From NCBI GenBank assembly GCA_948099385.1, contig CANUEZ040000161.1:930001-994000 (forward strand): a DNA stretch of 64,000 nt. The letters are read 5' to 3'. Each line of letters starts with the position of its first letter. Within the stretch, counting starts at the first letter, position 1. The notes beneath the pieces are model-generated. The model was not told where the DNA came from. It worked only from the letters and a program-made list of their open reading frames with translations, and made no database searches. Position numbers and translations under genes: made by a program. The stretch is from Fasciola hepatica (Eukaryota; Platyhelminthes; Trematoda; Plagiorchiida; Fasciolidae). Below, piece after piece: positions 58,801-64,000 of this stretch.

Positions 58801-61800
58801 AGGATAAGCCAAACGTGACAATTCTCGTGAAACTCCTGCTGATACGACCCCAGCCCCACGATTGAAATGAGAAAAGACGATATACGTTGTCAGATTTGGT
58901 AGTTATGTTGATGTCCCTGTAAGATTTACCGGAGATGGGAAGCCAGAAGAGCTAATGATCAAAGCTTACGAACCAAGGAGCATCAAGTTTCCAGAACCAC
59001 TTGAATGGAACTGGTGATGAGGAAGTGCAGGACAGCACCAGGCTAACTTAAACAAACAGACTTCAAAAAACCAGTCGATTGAAGAGACTGAAGCTAGCCA
59101 GAATTCTTAACCTATAAAAAAGCGAGCTCAACATTTGATTGGCTAGTTATGTACCTTGATGGATGTCTGTTGAGATGTGACCCATATGTCACATAAGTCT
59201 CCTGAAATAGACCCATCTGTCCCGGATATGGGTAAGTACCCTAAGGTAAAACTGCGCCTAACTAAGAGACAATTCATGTGACTAGCACCATCCGCTTCTT
59301 GTTTGTCTTTCTTGTACAAACAAACTACATAGCATTCCACGTTTCTCCTTGGATAAAGCAAAATGAAAGCCGTAAATAACTACGATTACTCAAGTTACTG
59401 TGGTAATTTCAGAATCACGTCTGAAATAGAGCAATTCATTTCTCACAGTTAACTGGTACGCATTGAAGGTAATGACCATGTGAGTGACTTTTGGATTGTA
59501 CGGAAATGAATTCTAGTTTTCCATATTGAACACATGCAAGAATGTAAAAAATTTGGATGGATACGCTACTAACTCTAACCGGTTACTTTTGGATACTGGC
59601 AACTGGGAAATGTTGTCAGTAGTTAAATATTGTATCATAATTACGTCGGTTATCACCAGCAGGAGCGTAATGGTACCGCATATGCATTGCTGTTGGTTTG
59701 TAGCCGTTTACCTGAAGCATCGGTGCAAGTGGTAACACAGATTAAGGGGGTTTTGCCAAACTTCCCTGGATTTCGTGATAAACTTTTCTATTACTCGGGA
59801 TTATCGTGATAACTTCTTCACTAAACTCTAGGAGTAAAATCGCTAGCTGATCAAAATCGGGACTGTTCGTAGGAAATTCTAAGAAATGAGTCTTGAAAAT
59901 GGGGAGTGGTTCCACTAATGTAAGTTCTGGTAACAAATGGAATAATGCTTTCATGGCTAAGAAATGCAAAGCCTCAAGTGAGACATGACTTGTTGCATTA
60001 TTTTGGAGCAAGCCCATTTTCACATGTAAATTTTTAGTCTGACCAACAGGGGACTTTCATTTTTTTAAAACGTTGCTTAGAGGAACTATGTCAACTCTCC
60101 CCCAGCAAGGTTGATCGTGATCTCTTACAATTCATATCAATCGTCGAGTTTTGCAATACTGAAGCCACCGAAATGAGTTTTTCGGAAAATTTATTTTTAG
60201 GCTGACGTGTTTATGGGCCCTCCAAATCTCCCTACTGAACTAGCAAAATGAGTCGATGGCCAAAACAACCTATGATAAGATTTGAATATTTTCGCAGTCG
60301 AAACACAAAGTCACTTTTTGGCGTCCTTCATATACTGACATTCAATCGGCTGAATACCTAATCATTTTACCCCTGTCTACAATGGAGTACGGCAACGTTT
60401 TATCAAAAATTCTCTTAGATTATATACTTATTGCTCTTTGGATGATATTTTTTATCCAAGTGGAGGAATTGTCATTATCCAAGTAGGGCCTGTTCGTTTT
60501 TCACGCACCACGCTGCGTACTAAGGCCATTTTTTACTTAAATGATGAGAAAACTTTATCTTTCCCAAGAAGAATAAAAAATATTTGTATCACAGGAACAA
60601 CTGCTCTATTGGTTCAAACAATGTCACTGCTCTCCTCTCTAATAAAGTAAACAAATTTTTCGGTTTTCAACAAAGTTTTCCTGAACGCAGCGAAAAATGG
60701 ATAACTAAGGAACCGCCTCCATGATATTGGGGGGTACGCTATAGCAGCAGATCGAGGTGAGTAGCAAACCGATCCGGGTTAACCAATCGAGAGCCACAGT
60801 GCGAAAAAGAGACGGTAAATATGTCGAGACCATTCCACAACAGACGGAAAGAGGCATCCGAACTTGTGGATAAAATACAGTGGGATCTCAGCCAACCAGC
60901 AAGATAGCCCACGTGAGAAGCTACCGACCAGGCTGTCCGCCGGATCAGTTTGGCCAATTGAACGGAAGTTGTGGGATAAAGAACCAACCCAATGCCAGCA
61001 GACACCTGGCAAGAACGGAGCCGAAATACTCGGACATTTAGAAGATCAACATTGGTACATCGCGGCCTGAAAAAAGAACGACGTAAACAGTTGTACATAT
61101 TTTACCAACTTGACTTGCCCGGCTTGTCAAATACAAGCGAGCATCGCCCGTCTTACTCTCATTACTACTATACGACACCGAAGTCGAAATCACGCATTTG
61201 AAATAACACAAAAGTTTTCCTGCCGTGAGGCCACGATCCACCGTGAGTTGGCTGTTAAACAGTTAGTCAATATAGGGTTATCAAAATGTACTCGCTTCGT
61301 TTTCGCTTCTCTCTGTTGGGGATAATTCCGAAAAAAGAAATGTTTCCAGCATGGTCAGTGTTTATTTACCAATAAAGGAAACCATCATCGGTGAATTTTG
61401 CCTTCAGCGGTTTACCAAAAAGCTGTACTTACCATTCATTGGGTTTACAACTTTTTAAAGTTCAGGCCGATTCGTTATGGTGACCAAAAGTCACACCACT
61501 TCAGCCTCCAAAGGGTCACAGCATGACTAAAGGAATCGGTATCAAGTTCTATAAAAGTCTGTATTTCAGTTTTGTGTTATGATATACTACGAAAAACGTA
61601 TGGAAGAGCGAATGAATTCGGAGAACATGGCGAACTCCTCTATTCGTCCGTGCAAACTGTTCTTATATTTGATCGATCAGTTTGTCAGAAACTGTTCATT
61701 CGGGCATATTTGTCACTCTATGGAAGTCGGTTCGGTTTTGAATACTTGTTTTGTTTGTTTCTCCTGCTTATGTTGTCATTAAGCTTAGGCTGCTGGAACT

Positions 61801-62904
61801 AGCATCTAGATAGCAAACTTTTCTTCGTCAATTTAAGTAGAAGCTCATCGTTGCGCAGGTGATGACTGCTTTAGTGTTGGTTATATTCTAGTTTGTGGCT
61901 TTAGTAGTAAACTGGAGAATTTAACTTTGGGCCACCCGAGAATTTTCTGGTTTCGTCCGCAGCGCCTTCTTTGATGTAAGACAGTAGACTAATTCGGACA
62001 GACTAGGCCTCTTCAGTTGTTCTAGCTCTGATATTATAATCTTTGAATTTTCCTTTCGACCATTCATCAGTTACGTGAACTTCCACCAATAGTTCATCGA
62101 GGAATAGTATCAACTCTTACCTCTTTGGTAAAGGGGAAATCAACTCGTTCTTTTCGCATCTTTAAGTCCTCTTAGTTGAAAGCAACAGAAGTGCTATGCA
62201 CTTTCGTATTAATACCACTAACGGGACTTACAAAATTCATCGGCTTCTTAGAGTAATCACTTCGGGATGACTCATAAATACCGGAGTCGCTGATTTTCAT
62301 TTCAAGAGTGAAAACTCAAAAACTAGCCATTGACGTTTTCATCAATAGCTAAAACGGAGATTCGAACTTTCTGAGGTGTGTCCGGAATCACTTAACACAT
62401 TGCACAACTTGTTTGTGTAACATTTAGGAAAACAGCAGCAATGAATATTTCCTAGTACCCAGCTAGGACCTGAACCGAATTCGAGTGCAGGATTGTGAGT
62501 CACCCACATGTTACCTTGCCATTCAGATTGACTCTAACCGTCGTGTTCCACGTTTGACCTCTAGATGGAACTTAGTTTATATTTGATGCTCTTGACTCAT
62601 TAAAAACCTAACAGAATAGTTTCAGAGTAAAAACAACCTCCAGTGGTGATTTCAATGTTGGTAGGGTAATATGAATTACTTCACAAACAATTTAGGTAAC
62701 TTATTACTGGAACCGATAAGCAAGACCAGCCTTCCAGGTTAATTTGAATGATTTCGTAGCATAAAGGTGGCCCCTAAACACGAGTCAATCATCACAGGAG
62801 TCCAGCCACATTGTGCTTGAAGAGTTCGTAACAGTAACAACCAGTGGTGTGTGGACACTACTCCTTTCCTCCGCTGATGCCAGTCCAACAACGGACTTTC
62901 AGTC
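52871..62904. other. Unassigned region, about 10 kb
   Basis: Many short frames; the longest are 60739-61098 (-, 119 codons), 58398-58685 (+, 95), 56341-56631 (-, 96) and 59742-60023 (-, 93). None shows a domain, catalytic motif or transposon signature that I recognise. A short CA run lies at 56703-56717. Old, unrecognised repeats or host introns are both possible. Confidence 0.35.
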
Positions 62905-62975
62905 AGACCGGATAGTATAGCGGTAAATTGTGTGGTTATAAATCACACCTTTGGATAGAATCCTTGTGTTTCTAT
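62905..62975 (+). repeat. Possible tRNA-like fragment
   Basis: GGATAGTATAGCGGTAAATT resembles a tRNA D-arm/A box. A short stem-loop follows (GTGTG...CACAC, about 62930-62950), then GGATAGAATCC, a weak B box. The acceptor stem does not pair, so it is not a functional tRNA. Confidence 0.28.
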
Positions 62976-64000
62976 GATGCAAGCTGAAATGAAGTAGTAT
63001 TTCATTGCTCAGTAGTAAGCTGAGGTTTGGTTAGTCGTGATGAATTATTTCAAAAAATACAAATGATTATCATCAACTATTTAGATTAGTTTTGCACGAT
63101 ATCTATCGGGAAAGTTGTCAAAAATGCACTTCCGAGAAATAGCATTTGCGGAATGGTTAGCTGACCTGCCTCTCAAGGACCAAAGAGTTGCATGTACTGC
63201 AAATTTTCTTTGGTAATTGAGTGACTTAACACACTAGAGTGTTCTTCAAAGAGCTGCGCAGAAGAGTACTAGTCACTTACTACTTGGTTGGTCTTCCGGA
63301 CCTGTAGTACTTGGTAATGTCTTTTAGTCTATGGGTAGATGCGGCAAGGATGTTCGCAGCAAGCATTTCTGACCACAGATGAAACGACCACAAAGAGTGG
63401 AACTTTTCTACTGACAAATTCAGTAATGATCTCGAATGGCGTATGGCTGAAGTTACTGTTGAGAACAACAAAGTAATATGTGCTAACTGGCATGCAGGTG
63501 TTTATCTAGTTCCCATACAATAAAGTTAGTCTTTCACCTACGTTCACCATAAGGTATCGAAGACAAAATATGACTGATCATTCTATTCGGCTGAATCGGT
63601 CTTTTTTACCAGAATAAGACTCCGTCTTTTTGATGACCACTATGGGGCGATTCGGATTCCCTTAAAGGTGCGCCCGAAAGGTCAACAGTTGGGATTTACA
63701 ATGCGGTCAGGTAGGTTTGACCAGGGAGAAGTAAAGAGTACCGCAATGAAACAGTGATATTGAACAATATTTGAAGTGGGATTGTATGACTTAATTCACG
63801 AGAGATGGACATTTTTTGCTAATTGTTCCCGTGAGCAGATAACAGGCTTGGTCAAGAAAACTCCTCTACAAGCCCCCAATATTGGATTACATTTGTGTTG
63901 GTATACTTTGAAGGAATAAGTTAAATCAACTTGAAATAATATATATGCTCTTTGGAGCTCATTTCGGTTCCGTCCTAGTTATCATACAACACAGCACCAC
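62976..64000. other. Unassigned sequence to window end
   Basis: Short frames only; nothing recognised. Confidence 0.4.

Noticed and set aside
60739..61098. Host gene on the minus strand (119 codons)
   Set aside because: No domain, no start context and a competing open frame on the other strand; nothing supports coding.
62905..62975. Functional tRNA gene
   Set aside because: The D-arm look-alike is present, but the B box is poor (GGATAGAATCC) and the acceptor ends do not pair.
63147..63210. tRNA-like sequence (GGAATGGTTAGCTGACCTGCC)
   Set aside because: Only an A-box-like stretch; no B box or cloverleaf.
1..64000. CRISPR array, bacterial operons or phage
   Set aside because: No regularly spaced direct repeats, no dense same-strand genes, and eukaryotic retroelements throughout.

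Overview
This window looks like eukaryotic repeat-rich intergenic DNA, most probably from a parasitic flatworm (a fluke or tapeworm). GC is moderate (roughly 40% by eye). There are abundant microsatellites, no operon-like packing, no long host open reading frames, and many decayed retrotransposon pieces. The protein signatures of those pieces (an RTE-like LINE ending in a CETW / HRCLR / RLRWLGHVLRM tail, a CR1-like LINE family, and Penelope-like GIY-YIG elements) resemble repeats I associate with flatworm genomes. The species assignment is inference. I could not recognise any host protein-coding gene, rRNA or intact tRNA.

Layout. 0.7-1.5 kb: 3' end of an RTE-like LINE (minus). 3.8-4.0 kb: Penelope-like element (PLE) scrap with a 34-bp fold-back. 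6.7-8.7 kb: CR1-like LINE with endonuclease and reverse transcriptase remains (plus). 9.8-10.9 kb: microsatellite cluster. 16.7-24.5 kb: repeat A, a CR1-like LINE (minus), a two-unit tandem repeat, repeat B and two further CR1-like fragments (minus). 31.0-36.6 kb: CR1-like fragments on both strands, an uninterrupted PLE reading frame, and a 1.3-kb near-perfect palindrome made of two head-to-head PLE tails, apparently inserted in a CR1-like LINE. 36.6-38.8 kb: a second, inverted and internally shortened copy of repeats B and A. 39.5-40.8 kb: PLE scrap between inverted repeats, then an RTE-like reverse transcriptase fragment (plus). 49.6-51.4 kb: CR1-like LINE running from endonuclease to the end of the RT (plus), interrupted by a tRNA-like insert. 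52.1-52.6 kb: a short element with about 155-bp terminal inverted repeats around a PLE tail. The stretches 10.9-15 kb, 42.9-49.6 kb and 52.9-64 kb hold nothing I can name beyond scattered tRNA-like fragments and short microsatellites.

The genes do not form a pathway. What ties the window together is retrotransposition and rearrangement. Three autonomous element types left fragments. The CR1-like copies are independently broken at the catalytic YADD box, and the PLE pieces repeatedly occur in inverted, fold-back arrangements. The most notable structures are the 33.5-34.8 kb palindrome and the inverted A/B duplication, whose B edge lies inside related CR1-like sequence on both sides. All identities are by-eye readings; no alignment was run.
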